In this document: positions 1 through 11,271 of the stretch, piece after piece
How the letters are laid out: each line of letters starts with the position of its first letter
How positions within the stretch are numbered: position 1 is the stretch's first letter
NCBI RefSeq assembly: GCF_023698535.1
Contig: NZ_JALJCL010000003.1
Span: forward strand, 1 to 64,000
DNA length: 64,000 bases
Direction of reading: 5' to 3'
DNA from: Halorientalis regularis
GTDB lineage: Archaea; Halobacteriota; Halobacteria; Halobacteriales; Haloarculaceae
The notes under the pieces: generated by a model
Told to the model about the DNA's origin: nothing
The model's input: only the letters and a program-made list of their open reading frames with translations
Database searches by the model: none
Translations under genes and position numbers: made by a program

Positions 1-2583
<2,583 letters not shown>

Positions 2584-2931
2584 TCGCTGATGATGACCTG
2601 GAATGACTCCAGATCATGTTGGTGACCCGGACGAGGTCCGGGTCGTGTAGTGACTCGGATATGATTCCGAGTCGCGTCCGCCAGACTACGTCTGGCGTGC
2701 TGTCAGACTCAGAGAGTCTGACAACGTCTTAAGACTCGATGAACTGCACACGAGTCCAGTGGACGCCTGGATCGCACGTACACACAGTCTCATCTGCAAC
2801 GCCCGGTGGTTGCCGGTGCGTGCATCAACCCTTCCCACTCGCGTTCACACGGAGTGGTGCATCGGTCTTCCGTACACGGATCGAACGTCGTGTCCCACTT
2901 AAGGGGCACGGTTCGGATCCGGGACGGGATA
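2584..2931 (-). other. tRNA-Ala to 23S spacer with hairpin run
   Basis: This spacer has no protein gene. Just before the 23S gene it carries successive perfect hairpins: 2624-2644 (9-bp stem, 3-nt loop), 2652-2673 (8 bp), 2679-2697 (7 bp) and 2701-2723 (9 bp), plus a weaker one near 2591-2617. These are probably part of the 23S leader and may serve processing or folding. The 23S processing stem cannot be checked because its 3' half lies outside the window. Two CTTAAG boxes occur at 2728-2733 and 2898-2903. Confidence 0.7.
2898..2903 (-). promoter_or_regulatory. Internal spacer promoter box (CTTAAG)
   Basis: CTTAAG lies just downstream of tRNA-Ala in the direction of transcription. It is preceded on the minus strand by GAACCGTGCCC, and the three 16S leader promoter boxes have similar GATCCG/GCCC context. 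Haloarchaeal rRNA operons are known to carry a promoter in this spacer that gives extra 23S transcription. The call rests on sequence similarity to the leader boxes. Confidence 0.6.
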
Positions 2932-3003
2932 TGGACCCACTGGGATTTGAACCCAGGGCCTCCGCCTTGCAAAGGCGGCGCTCTGCCGCTGAGCTATGGG
3001 CCC
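2932..3003 (-). tRNA. tRNA-Ala (anticodon TGC)
   Basis: The reverse complement folds as a complete tRNA: acceptor GGGCCCA pairs with TGGGTCC, discriminator A73 is at 2932, and the anticodon loop contains TGC. The acceptor has a G3-U70 wobble pair, the identity element of alanine tRNA. No CCA is encoded. Its place between 16S and 23S is typical for Euryarchaeota. Confidence 0.97.
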
Positions 3004-3017
3004 TTCCCTGCGGACAA

Positions 3018-3056
3018 ATGTTAGCCCTGGCAGTTCATAGGTGCTCGGTCGGTTCG
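3018..3056 (-). other. 16S processing stem, 3' half with bulge-helix-bulge
   Basis: This is complementary to 4672-4710. The 18-nt block 3018-3035 is a perfect inverted match of 4693-4710. Around it the transcript forms a canonical bulge-helix-bulge: a 4-bp helix (GGTG/CACC at 3040-3043 and 4688-4691) flanked by 3-nt bulges at 3037-3039 and 4685-4687. That is the substrate of the tRNA splicing endonuclease, which releases pre-16S in archaea. EndA is encoded in this window at 17708-18730. Confidence 0.9.
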
Positions 3057-3112
3057 TGGCTCGAACGCGATCCTCCAAAGGTGGGCTGGGTGTGACCCCA
3101 GTCCCGGTCAGT

Positions 3113-4585
<1,473 letters not shown>

Positions 4586-4671
4586 GTCTCCTGGCCGAAG
4601 CCAGGAGGGTTAGGCGGGACACACTCTCGAAAGAGTGTGACTATCGAAGGTATAACACGTTCGACGACACA

Positions 4672-4710
4672 CGGACCGACCGAGTGTCACCGAACTGCCA
4701 GGGCTAACAT
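4672..4710 (-). other. 16S processing stem, 5' half
   Basis: Pairs with 3018-3056 and closes a loop containing the whole 16S gene. The leader-side bulge is 4685-4687, next to the central 4-bp helix 4688-4691. Cleavage in both bulges would free pre-16S. Confidence 0.9.
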
Positions 4711-4877
4711 CAGATCCCATCTATACGGCGGACCGCAGGGGTGGAATCCTCATTCATTGCGGACCTAATTGTACACCGGGACACCACATAAGGGCTTCGG
4801 TGTTCGTTCGGACCGCTGCCGGGCGATGTCGGCCCCGGACCGGCCGTGTCTGCATTCCGTCCGAGTGCCCTGTTCCA

Positions 4878-5046
4878 CTTAAGGGCATCGGATCGGCCTC
4901 AGCCGGAATCCGCATCCGGGAAGGCCGTGCGTGTTTTCGACGATCCCCTTCGTAGACTTAAGCGGATCGATGCAGACCGCCGGGCAGTGGGATCCGTCCC
5001 ACCGCCCCGCCTTCGTGTTTCTCTCGATGGGGGTGATTTACTTAAG
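4878..5046 (-). promoter_or_regulatory. Three tandem rRNA promoter boxes
   Basis: CTTAAG occurs at 5041-5046, 4957-4962 and 4878-4883, spaced 84 and 79 bp apart. On the minus strand each is preceded by a GC-rich block often containing CGATCCG, as expected for a BRE plus TATA-like haloarchaeal rRNA promoter. Start sites would fall about 25 bp downstream of each box. Multiple tandem rRNA promoters are established for halophilic archaea. These particular ones are assigned by pattern. Confidence 0.7.
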
Positions 5047-5342
5047 CCCGTCGAACCGGAGCCGATACGGCAGGCGATTCCATGGGAACTGCTCGCGCGC
5101 GATCGAGCCTCGTGGCAGCTTTCATATATGTATAGCATCTGGTGTGTAGAGCGTACCCAGGTCGGCAGAAACTGTCGCGTGGGCGGAGGCCGGCCGGTCA
5201 TCCCGCGCGTGGTGCGTTCGGTCTGGCCGGGTGTTTCCACGCAGTCGGTGGTTGGAGCGAGGAACGGCTTATCTTTGTGGATACGTGCCCGTGTGCGCCG
5301 GGTGAAAATGCGACCGAAGAAACCTCCGTCGAAGCCGCGTAC

Positions 5343-5654
5343 TCAGATTTCCTCGAGGTGTTCGACGCCTTGTTTTTCGACGTTGCCTTTCGTGATCTCG
5401 TTGGGCATCCAGTCGGGTTTGTCGTCCGGTGCGTCTTCCTCCCAGGCCCACCCTTCGTAGATGTGCACTTTGTGCGTGCCCTTCTCGCGGAGCCGGAGCT
5501 CCGTTCGGTCGGCGACGGACTCACTGCTCGCCGGATCGAGCCGCCGGGCCGCCTTCAGTGCTGCCTGCCGGGGTGTGCCACCGGAGAAGACGCTGGACTC
5601 GTCTCCGTTCGACTCTCGAAGCGCGAAGTTACGCTTATCTTGGTCACGTGCCAT
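5343..5654 (-). CDS. Non-histone chromosomal protein MC1
   Basis: A 103-aa protein of the MC1 family, a monomeric DNA-bending nucleoid protein of methanosarcinas and haloarchaea. The hallmark blocks are present: KRNFALR near the N-terminus, VFSGGTPRQAALKAARR, an LRLREKGTHKVHIYEGW block, and DKPDWMPNEITKGNVEK near the C-terminus. Unlike Methanosarcina MC1 it has an acidic insert of about 15 residues before the LRLRE block. The ATG lies about 14 nt after the likely transcription start (TATA at 5695-5703). It sits upstream of the rRNA promoters on the same strand, and read-through into rRNA is conceivable but unproven. Confidence 0.93.
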   Translation of the reverse strand: MARDQDKRNFALRESNGDESSVFSGGTPRQAALKAARRLDPASSESVADRTELRLREKGTHKVHIYEGWAWEEDAPDDKPDWMPNEITKGNVEKQGVEHLEEI

Positions 5655-5692
5655 GGTTTTCGCCTCTCCGTGTCAATTCAGCACATGACCAA

Positions 5693-5705
5693 CCATAAAT
5701 ATACC
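5693..5705 (-). promoter_or_regulatory. TATA box of the MC1 gene
   Basis: The minus strand reads GGTATATTTATGG, a strong archaeal TATA box. It is about 40 bp upstream of the MC1 start codon and predicts a short leader. Confidence 0.65.
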
Positions 5706-5730
5706 CCCGGATCCCCCCGCCGTCGGGCGG

Positions 5731-5743
5731 TGAATTTATATAG
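5731..5743. promoter_or_regulatory. Orphan TATA-like element
   Basis: TGAATTTATATAG is AT-rich in an otherwise GC-rich gap and could work in either direction. On the minus strand it would be a second MC1 promoter. On the plus strand it would start a transcript near 5763, about 170 nt ahead of the next gene, which has its own CTTAAG box at 5895-5900. No RNA gene is recognised in between. Confidence 0.35.
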
Positions 5744-5936
5744 TATCCGATAAACCGCTCGCCAGTTTAGGTGATAATCAACCGGTATCGGGCGGATTTC
5801 GCCCGTGCTGGCGCGCGGGCGCGGCGGAAGATGCCCCGCTCCGGGCGGTTCGACGCCAGCGACCTCCCGTGAGAGGGCGACCTCGCACGGTAAGCTTAAG
5901 TAACTCCTACGGCGAACCACGACGTACGATAGCGCG

Positions 5937-6134
5937 ATGGTGCGAAAAAAGAAGCTGAGTCCGAGTGGCGCCAAGGACGAGGATGGCGAGTACCACAACG
6001 TCCACATCAACCTGCACGAGGACGAGTTGGCGGTCGCCGGTATGGAGATCGGCGACGAAGTGTTCGTTCGGGTACGGGACAACAAGATCATCATCCAGAA
6101 GGCCGACCCGGAGGACGTCGAACACGAGTTCTAA
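5937..6134 (+). CDS. AbrB/SpoVT-like small protein
   Basis: A 65-aa protein with a basic N-terminus (MVRKKKLSP). It is followed by a short beta-rich region (VHINLHEDEL, GMEIGDEVFVRVRDNKIIIQKADP) resembling the swapped-hairpin AbrB DNA-binding fold. Proteins like this are common in haloarchaea and usually annotated as hypothetical or AbrB-type regulators. A CTTAAG box at 5895-5900 places a start site about 10 nt before the ATG. It lies 51 bp upstream of pyrD on the same strand and may be cotranscribed. DNA binding is inferred from the fold alone. Confidence 0.7.
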   Translation: MVRKKKLSPSGAKDEDGEYHNVHINLHEDELAVAGMEIGDEVFVRVRDNKIIIQKADPEDVEHEF

Positions 6135-6185
6135 CGCCCCAGTCGTATCGAGCCATCGCCGACCACCCACCTACGAGGAGAGAGT

Positions 6186-7238
6186 GTGATCTACGAACTC
6201 GCGAAACCGCTGTTGTTCAGACTCCCAGCCGAAACCGCCCACCGGAGCGTCCACAGCCTGCTCGGTGTCGTCGACGGCACGCCCGTCGCCGACGCTATGG
6301 TCCGGCACTACACCGTCGAGGACGACCGCCTGACCGTCGAGGCGTTCGACCAGACGTTCCCCAACCCCGTCGGCGTCGCGGCCGGCTTCGACAAGAACGC
6401 CGAGATCCCCGGCGCACTCGCCGCACTGGGCTTCGGCTTCGTCGAAGTCGGTGGCGTCACGGCCGTCCCCCAGAACGGCAATCCCCGGCCGCGGATGTTC
6501 CGCCTCCGCGAGGACGAGGCGCTGATCAACCGCATGGGGCTGAACAACCACGGGGCGGCCGCCGTCGGCGATCGCCTGGCGACCACCGACGCCCCCGTCC
6601 CCGTCGGCGTCAACGTCGCCAAGTCCGAACACGTCGCCCCCGAGGACGCCCCGGCCGACTACCGCGAGACCTACGAGCAGGTGGCCGAGGGTGGAGATTT
6701 CTTCGTCGTCAACGTCTCCTGTCCCAACTCCCAGGGCTTCGCCGAACTCCAGAACCGCGATTCGATGGAAGCCATCCTCGGTGAACTCCAGGACGCGGGC
6801 GCGTCGCCGCTCCTGGTCAAACTCTCGCCGGACCTGCCCGACCCGGCCGTCGAGGACGCCCTCGATCTGGTCGACGAACTCGATCTCGACGGCGTCGTCG
6901 CCACGAACACGACGACGGACAGGCCAGCCCCGTTGCGCAGCCCCAACCGCGCCGAGACGGGCGGCCTCTCCGGGAAACCCATCGAACACCGGGCGACGGA
7001 GATGGTCCGGTTCGTCGCCGAACGCACCGACACCCCGGTCGTCGGCGTCGGCGGCGTGGCGACCGCCGAGGACGCCTACCGGAAGATCCGCGCGGGCGCG
7101 AGCGTGGTCCAGTTGTACACTGGCCTGGTCTACCGTGGGCCGGGAATCGCCCGCGACATCAACCGCGGCCTGCTCGACCTGCTCGAACGGGACGGGTTCG
7201 ACTCCGTACGCGAGGCCGTCGGCGCGGCTCTCGACTGA
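6186..7238 (+). CDS. pyrD: Dihydroorotate dehydrogenase, class 2-like
   Basis: A 350-aa enzyme of de novo pyrimidine synthesis that oxidises dihydroorotate to orotate. Class 2 (membrane-associated, quinone-linked) features are clear: an amphipathic N-terminal extension (KPLLFRLPAETAHRSVHSLL), FMN-site blocks GFDKNAE, NPRPRMFRL and RMGLNNHG, then TGGLSGKP and the C-terminal VQLYTGLVYRGPG. The catalytic-base loop reads NVSCPNSQG, with Cys179 where the E. coli class 2 enzyme has Ser. Cys is the class 1 base. The start is GTG, chosen because the N-terminal extension begins there. It stands alone among pyrimidine genes in this window. Confidence 0.92.
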   Translation: MIYELAKPLLFRLPAETAHRSVHSLLGVVDGTPVADAMVRHYTVEDDRLTVEAFDQTFPNPVGVAAGFDKNAEIPGALAALGFGFVEVGGVTAVPQNGNPRPRMFRLREDEALINRMGLNNHGAAAVGDRLATTDAPVPVGVNVAKSEHVAPEDAPADYRETYEQVAEGGDFFVVNVSCPNSQGFAELQNRDSMEAILGELQDAGASPLLVKLSPDLPDPAVEDALDLVDELDLDGVVATNTTTDRPAPLRSPNRAETGGLSGKPIEHRATEMVRFVAERTDTPVVGVGGVATAEDAYRKIRAGASVVQLYTGLVYRGPGIARDINRGLLDLLERDGFDSVREAVGAALD

Positions 7239-7302
7239 AAATCCGTATCAGCCGCGGTAACCGCCGGGAATTTTTAACGGCTGTTGGACTCTAGACGAAT
7301 CA

Positions 7303-9093
7303 GTGACGTGGGAACTCTCCCAGTGGACGGTCCCGCTCGCGATCTCGGGGGTTCTGGGACTGGCTGTCACCGCCGCGGTCTGGCGGGAACGGCCAAAGAC
7401 CGGGGCGACCTGGCTGTCGTTCGCGGCCCTCGCCGTCGCCGCCTGGGCGGTCGGCCAGGTCGTCGTCGTCTCGAACACGACCCACTCGGTCCGGCTGCTG
7501 GGCAGCGGCCTGACCGTCGCCGGGATGGTGTTCACGCCGCCGCTGTGGCTCCTGTTCTCGCTGGAGTACACCGGCCACGACGCGTACATCAGTTCGCCCC
7601 TGGTGGCCGTGTTGCTCCTCGAACCGACGATACTCAGTGCGCTGGCGCTGTCGGGGAGCCCCCTCATGTTCGCCGAGGGAGCCCTCGCGGCCGGGGCGGC
7701 GGGCGCGACGCTGTTCGTCAAGTACGGCCCCGTGCTCGTCGCCCAGCACGCCTACGGCTACGCGCTGCTGTTCGTCAGCGAGTTCCTCCTCTACAGGATG
7801 TTTCTGGGCACTCGCAACGTCTTTCGCAAGCGCACGTTCTTCCTGCTCCTGTTGATCGTCGTCCTCCACGCCTGCCACGTCCTGAGCGTGGCGGGTCTGA
7901 GCCCGACACCGTACCAGACGCTCACGCCGCTTGGCTTCCTGCTGTTCGGCGCGCTCTCGCTGCTGGCGCTCGTGAGCTACCGGGGGTACGAGTTCCTCCC
8001 GCTCCAGCCGATCCTCGGGCTTTTCAGCCGGCACTCGAAGAATCTCACCCCCATCGCACGGGAGCGTGCCATCGAGGAGATGGCGACCGGCTTCATGGTG
8101 ATCGACCACGCCGGCCGGATCGCCGACATCAACCCGATGGGCAAACGTATCCTCGCCCGCGAGGGCGAACGCGTCGTCGGCAAGGAACTCGCGACGGTGA
8201 TCCCGCCGGAGATCTTCGTCGACGACGTCCCGGAGTTCTTCGACGACGAGACGGACGCGAGTGGTCGGTACTCCGGCATCTGGGTCGAGACCCCGGACGG
8301 TGAACAGCGCTGTTTCGACGTTCTCGTGACGAGGCTGGGCGACGACGCGGAGTCCGGCGCAGTCGCCCTGATCCACGACGTGACCGACCGTGAACGACGG
8401 AAACGCAAACTCCGGGAGCAAAACGTAGAACTCAAGCGACAGAACGAGCAACTCGACAACTTCGCCGGTATCGTCTCCCACGACCTGCGCAACCCGCTGA
8501 CCGTCGCCGACGGCCACCTCGAACTGATCGACCGCGAGACCGACAGCGACCACGTCGACCCCGCCAGGGCCGCCCTGGACCGGATGCGCCAGATCATCGA
8601 CGACGTGTTGACGCTCGCCCGGAGCGGGCAGTCGGTCAGCGACACCGAGCAGGTCGACCTCGCGGCGGTCGCGACCGAGGCCTGGGAGACCGTCGACACC
8701 CGCGACGCGGCCCTCACCGTCGACGTCGACCTGACCGTCGAGGGCGACCCGAGCCGCCTGCGCCAGCTGTTCGAGAACCTCTTCCGGAACAGCGTGGAAC
8801 ACGGTGGTCCCGAAGTTGCCGTCACCGTCGGCACACTCGACGGTGACGGTGGGTTCTTGATCGCCGACGATGGCCCCGGCATCCCGCCCGACCGACGGGC
8901 GGAGGTCTTCGACGAGGGGTTCTCGACCGACGACGACGGCACGGGCTTTGGCCTCGCGATCATCGAGACCATCGTCGAGGCCCACGGCTGGGAGATCGCC
9001 GTCACCGAGAGCGAGCAGTCCGGTGGTGCGCGTTTCGAGATCACCGGCGAGAGCCTCGCCAACGACCAGGACGTCCGGGCCGTCGCCGACTGA
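7303..9093 (+). CDS. 7TM-PAS sensor histidine kinase (copy 1)
   Basis: A 596-aa membrane sensor kinase. The first roughly 230 residues hold about seven hydrophobic segments (histidine kinase N-terminal 7TM type), with NVFRKRTFFLLLL as a conserved cytoplasmic-edge block. A PAS domain follows (about 255-375; MATGFMVIDHAGRIADINP), then HisKA with phospho-acceptor His393 in FAGIVSHDLRNPL. The ATPase domain has N box NLFRNSVEHGG, G1 DDGPGIP and GTGFGLAI. The start is GTG. No response regulator is adjacent, which is common for haloarchaeal kinases. Copy 2 follows directly. The ligand is unknown. Confidence 0.93.
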   Translation: MTWELSQWTVPLAISGVLGLAVTAAVWRERPKTGATWLSFAALAVAAWAVGQVVVVSNTTHSVRLLGSGLTVAGMVFTPPLWLLFSLEYTGHDAYISSPLVAVLLLEPTILSALALSGSPLMFAEGALAAGAAGATLFVKYGPVLVAQHAYGYALLFVSEFLLYRMFLGTRNVFRKRTFFLLLLIVVLHACHVLSVAGLSPTPYQTLTPLGFLLFGALSLLALVSYRGYEFLPLQPILGLFSRHSKNLTPIARERAIEEMATGFMVIDHAGRIADINPMGKRILAREGERVVGKELATVIPPEIFVDDVPEFFDDETDASGRYSGIWVETPDGEQRCFDVLVTRLGDDAESGAVALIHDVTDRERRKRKLREQNVELKRQNEQLDNFAGIVSHDLRNPLTVADGHLELIDRETDSDHVDPARAALDRMRQIIDDVLTLARSGQSVSDTEQVDLAAVATEAWETVDTRDAALTVDVDLTVEGDPSRLRQLFENLFRNSVEHGGPEVAVTVGTLDGDGGFLIADDGPGIPPDRRAEVFDEGFSTDDDGTGFGLAIIETIVEAHGWEIAVTESEQSGGARFEITGESLANDQDVRAVAD

Positions 9094-9156
9094 GCCAGTA
9101 TCACGCGAGATAACACGGAAGCGAGGTTTATCCGCCCCGGCAATCCACGTCCGAGT

Positions 9157-10950
9157 ATGCCCTGGCAGGTGACGCCGTACACGCTCCTGTTGGCACTGTC
9201 GACACTACTCGGGGTCGCGGTCACCGCCGCCGTCTGGCAGGAGCGGCCGAAAGGCGGGGCGACGTGGCTCTCGCTGGCGGCGTCCGCGGTCACGCTCTGG
9301 GCGGCCGGTCAGGTGATCGTCGTCTCGACGACGGCCCTGGAGATGCGACTGCTCGGCAACCGCATCACCATGGCGGGCGCTATCGCCATCCCCTCGCTGT
9401 TCCTGCTCTTCACCCTCGCGTACACGGGCCGCTCCGACGGGGTCGGCAGGCCGCTGAAAGCCCTCGTCGTCCTCGAACCGCTCGTCGTGATCGCCCTGGT
9501 GCTGGTCGGCCACGACCTCGTCTCGCCGGCGGTGACGCTCGCGCTCGGCCGGGGCGAGGCGTTCGGTGCCTTCGGCTACGACCTCATGACGGTTCACTAC
9601 GTGTTCGGCAACGCCCTGCTGTTCGTCAACGAAGTCCTCCTCTACAAGATGTTCCTGCGCTCGCGCAACGTCTTTCGCAAGCGCACGTTCTTCCTGCTGG
9701 CCCTGCTCGGCGTGTTACACGCCACGCATCTCGTGACCGTCCTCGGCCTGAGCCCGACGCCGTACTACACGCTTACCCCGCTCGGATTCCTGTTCTTTGG
9801 CACCCTCTCGCTCGTGGTGACGGTCAGCTACCGGACCCTCTCGTTCCTGCCGCTCCAGCGCCTCCTGGCGACGGTCGGCCGTCACTCGAAGAACCTCACG
9901 CCGCTGGCGCGGGATCAGGCCATCGAGGAGATGGCCACCGGCTTCCTCGTGGTCGACCACCAGGGCCGCATCGTCGACACCAACCCGCTCGGCAAACGGA
10001 TGATCGGACGGGCCGACAGCCGCGTCGTCGGGAAAGACCTCGAAACGGTGATCGCCCCGGACCTGTTCGTCGACGGGCCACCCGAGTTCATGACCGTCGA
10101 CCCCGGCGAGGTGGTCAACGGCCGCTACACCGGCCTCTGGATCGAACCCGCCGACGGCGACCCCCGCTGTTTCGACGTACTCGTGAGCGCACTCACCGAG
10201 GATGGGGAGATGCAGGGCTACGTCGCGTTGATCCACGACGTGACCGAGCGCGAGCGACGCAAGCGCAAACTCGAACAGCGCACGGCCGAACTGGAGCGGC
10301 AGAACGACCAACTCGAGGACTTCGCCGGCATCGTCTCCCACGACCTGCGCAACCCGATAAACGTCGCCAGCGGTCGGCTCCGGATGATCGACGCCGGCGA
10401 CGACCGGGAACACCTCGACGAGGCCCGACAGGCGCTCGACCGGATGGAGGCCATCGTCGACGACGTGTTGACCTTCGCTCGCCTCGGCAAGACCATCGAC
10501 GACACCGAACCGCTCGACCTCGCGGCGGTCGCCCGGGAGGCACGGGGGAACGTCGACACGAAGGACGCGACTCTCGAACTCCCGGCCGACCTGACCGTCG
10601 CCGCGTCCCGCGGTCGCCTCCTCCAGGTGTTCGAGAACCTCTTTCGGAACAGTGTCGAACACGGCGGCCCCGACGTCACCGTCACCGTCGGCGAGTGCGA
10701 CGGCGGCTTCGTCGTCGCCGACGACGGTCCCGGCATCGACCCAGACCACCGCGAGCAGGTCCTCGAACAGGGGTTCAGTTCCGACCCCGAGGGCACCGGC
10801 TTCGGCCTCGCCATCGTCCGCACCATCGTCGAGGCCCACGGCTGGGAGATCGCCGTCACCGAGAGCGAGAGGGGCGGCGCGCGCTTCGAAGTCACCGGCG
10901 ACATCCGCGCCAACGGCGAGAGCGCACGGCCGTCGTCCGTCGACCGATAG
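9157..10950 (+). CDS. 7TM-PAS sensor histidine kinase (copy 2)
   Basis: A 597-aa paralogue of the upstream kinase with the same domain order and nearly the same length. Phospho-acceptor His395 lies in FAGIVSHDLRNPI, with N box NLFRNSVEHGG, G1 DDGPGID and GTGFGLAI. Long blocks are identical or nearly so (RNVFRKRTFFLL, SPTPYYTLTPLGFL, IVEAHGWEIAVTESE). Divergence concentrates in the membrane loops and the PAS domain. This points to tandem duplication followed by sensory divergence. It starts at ATG 63 bp after copy 1, so the two may be cotranscribed. Confidence 0.93.
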   Translation: MPWQVTPYTLLLALSTLLGVAVTAAVWQERPKGGATWLSLAASAVTLWAAGQVIVVSTTALEMRLLGNRITMAGAIAIPSLFLLFTLAYTGRSDGVGRPLKALVVLEPLVVIALVLVGHDLVSPAVTLALGRGEAFGAFGYDLMTVHYVFGNALLFVNEVLLYKMFLRSRNVFRKRTFFLLALLGVLHATHLVTVLGLSPTPYYTLTPLGFLFFGTLSLVVTVSYRTLSFLPLQRLLATVGRHSKNLTPLARDQAIEEMATGFLVVDHQGRIVDTNPLGKRMIGRADSRVVGKDLETVIAPDLFVDGPPEFMTVDPGEVVNGRYTGLWIEPADGDPRCFDVLVSALTEDGEMQGYVALIHDVTERERRKRKLEQRTAELERQNDQLEDFAGIVSHDLRNPINVASGRLRMIDAGDDREHLDEARQALDRMEAIVDDVLTFARLGKTIDDTEPLDLAAVAREARGNVDTKDATLELPADLTVAASRGRLLQVFENLFRNSVEHGGPDVTVTVGECDGGFVVADDGPGIDPDHREQVLEQGFSSDPEGTGFGLAIVRTIVEAHGWEIAVTESERGGARFEVTGDIRANGESARPSSVDR

Positions 10951-11074
10951 GGTCGTGGACTGCGTACGAGCATCCGCCGAGCGACGTTTTGGGTCGTTCG
11001 ATCCCTCGGTTGTTCCCTGCGGTCACTCACGAACACACCGGACGCGAACGAACGCAGTGAGTGAGCCGTCCGGC

Positions 11075-11141
11075 AGTTTTTCCCCACGTTTTTGCGACCG
11101 AGTGGTGGCCACAGGCCACCCGAGGGAGTAAAAAGTGGGCT
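11075..11141 (-). repeat. 66-bp hairpin element, copy A
   Basis: On the plus strand: AGTTTTTCCCCACGTTTTTGC, then a GC hairpin (GGTGGCC-ACA-GGCCACC at 11104-11120), then TAAAAAGTGGGCT. The T-rich and A-rich outer arms are imperfect inverted repeats of each other. The same layout and outer arms recur at 44695-44760. Both copies follow the 3' end of a minus-strand gene, so a terminator or 3'-end processing role is possible. Confidence 0.65.
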
Positions 11142-11179
11142 CGCGGTCCCTACCGCAGTGCGGCCAGGTCGAACTGCGA
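11139..11179 (-). repeat. Duplicated pheT 3' tail
   Basis: About 36 of 41 bases match 11261-11301, which encodes the C-terminal end and stop of pheT. On the minus strand this copy would read FDLAALR followed by a TAG stop, like the real FDLDALR-stop. The offset is 122 bp. It looks like a relic of a local duplication or of a shifted gene end. Confidence 0.6.
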
Positions 11180-11271
11180 CCACCTCTTTCATCGTCGGGT
11201 TCGCTCGCGATGCTCGCGAACCCTCCTCGAAAAAGCTGGATCAAAAATGCCGCTCGCTTCGCTCGCGGTCC

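Larger units (their letters stand above)
4586..5342 (-). other. 16S leader and rRNA promoter region
   Basis: A 757-bp stretch without a convincing gene. It holds the pre-16S leader, the 5' half of the processing stem (4672-4710), a small hairpin around 4622-4640, and three CTTAAG promoter boxes. Reading frames here have no haloarchaeal codon character. An AT-rich patch near 5120-5140 lies between the rRNA promoters and the convergent-side end of the MC1 gene. Confidence 0.75.
10951..11271. other. Intergenic region with repeats after pheT
   Basis: A 321-bp gap between converging genes with no credible gene. It contains the motif GAACGCAGTGAG (11050-11061), a 67-bp hairpin element (11075-11141) also found after the thermosome gene, and a diverged second copy of the pheT 3' tail (11139-11179). 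Confidence 0.7.

Noticed and set aside
7284-11192. Long Arg/Pro-rich frames opposite or alongside the histidine kinases (up to about 600 codons)
   Set aside because: These are shadow frames of GC-rich genes. The kinases carry clear domain motifs, while the shadows have none.
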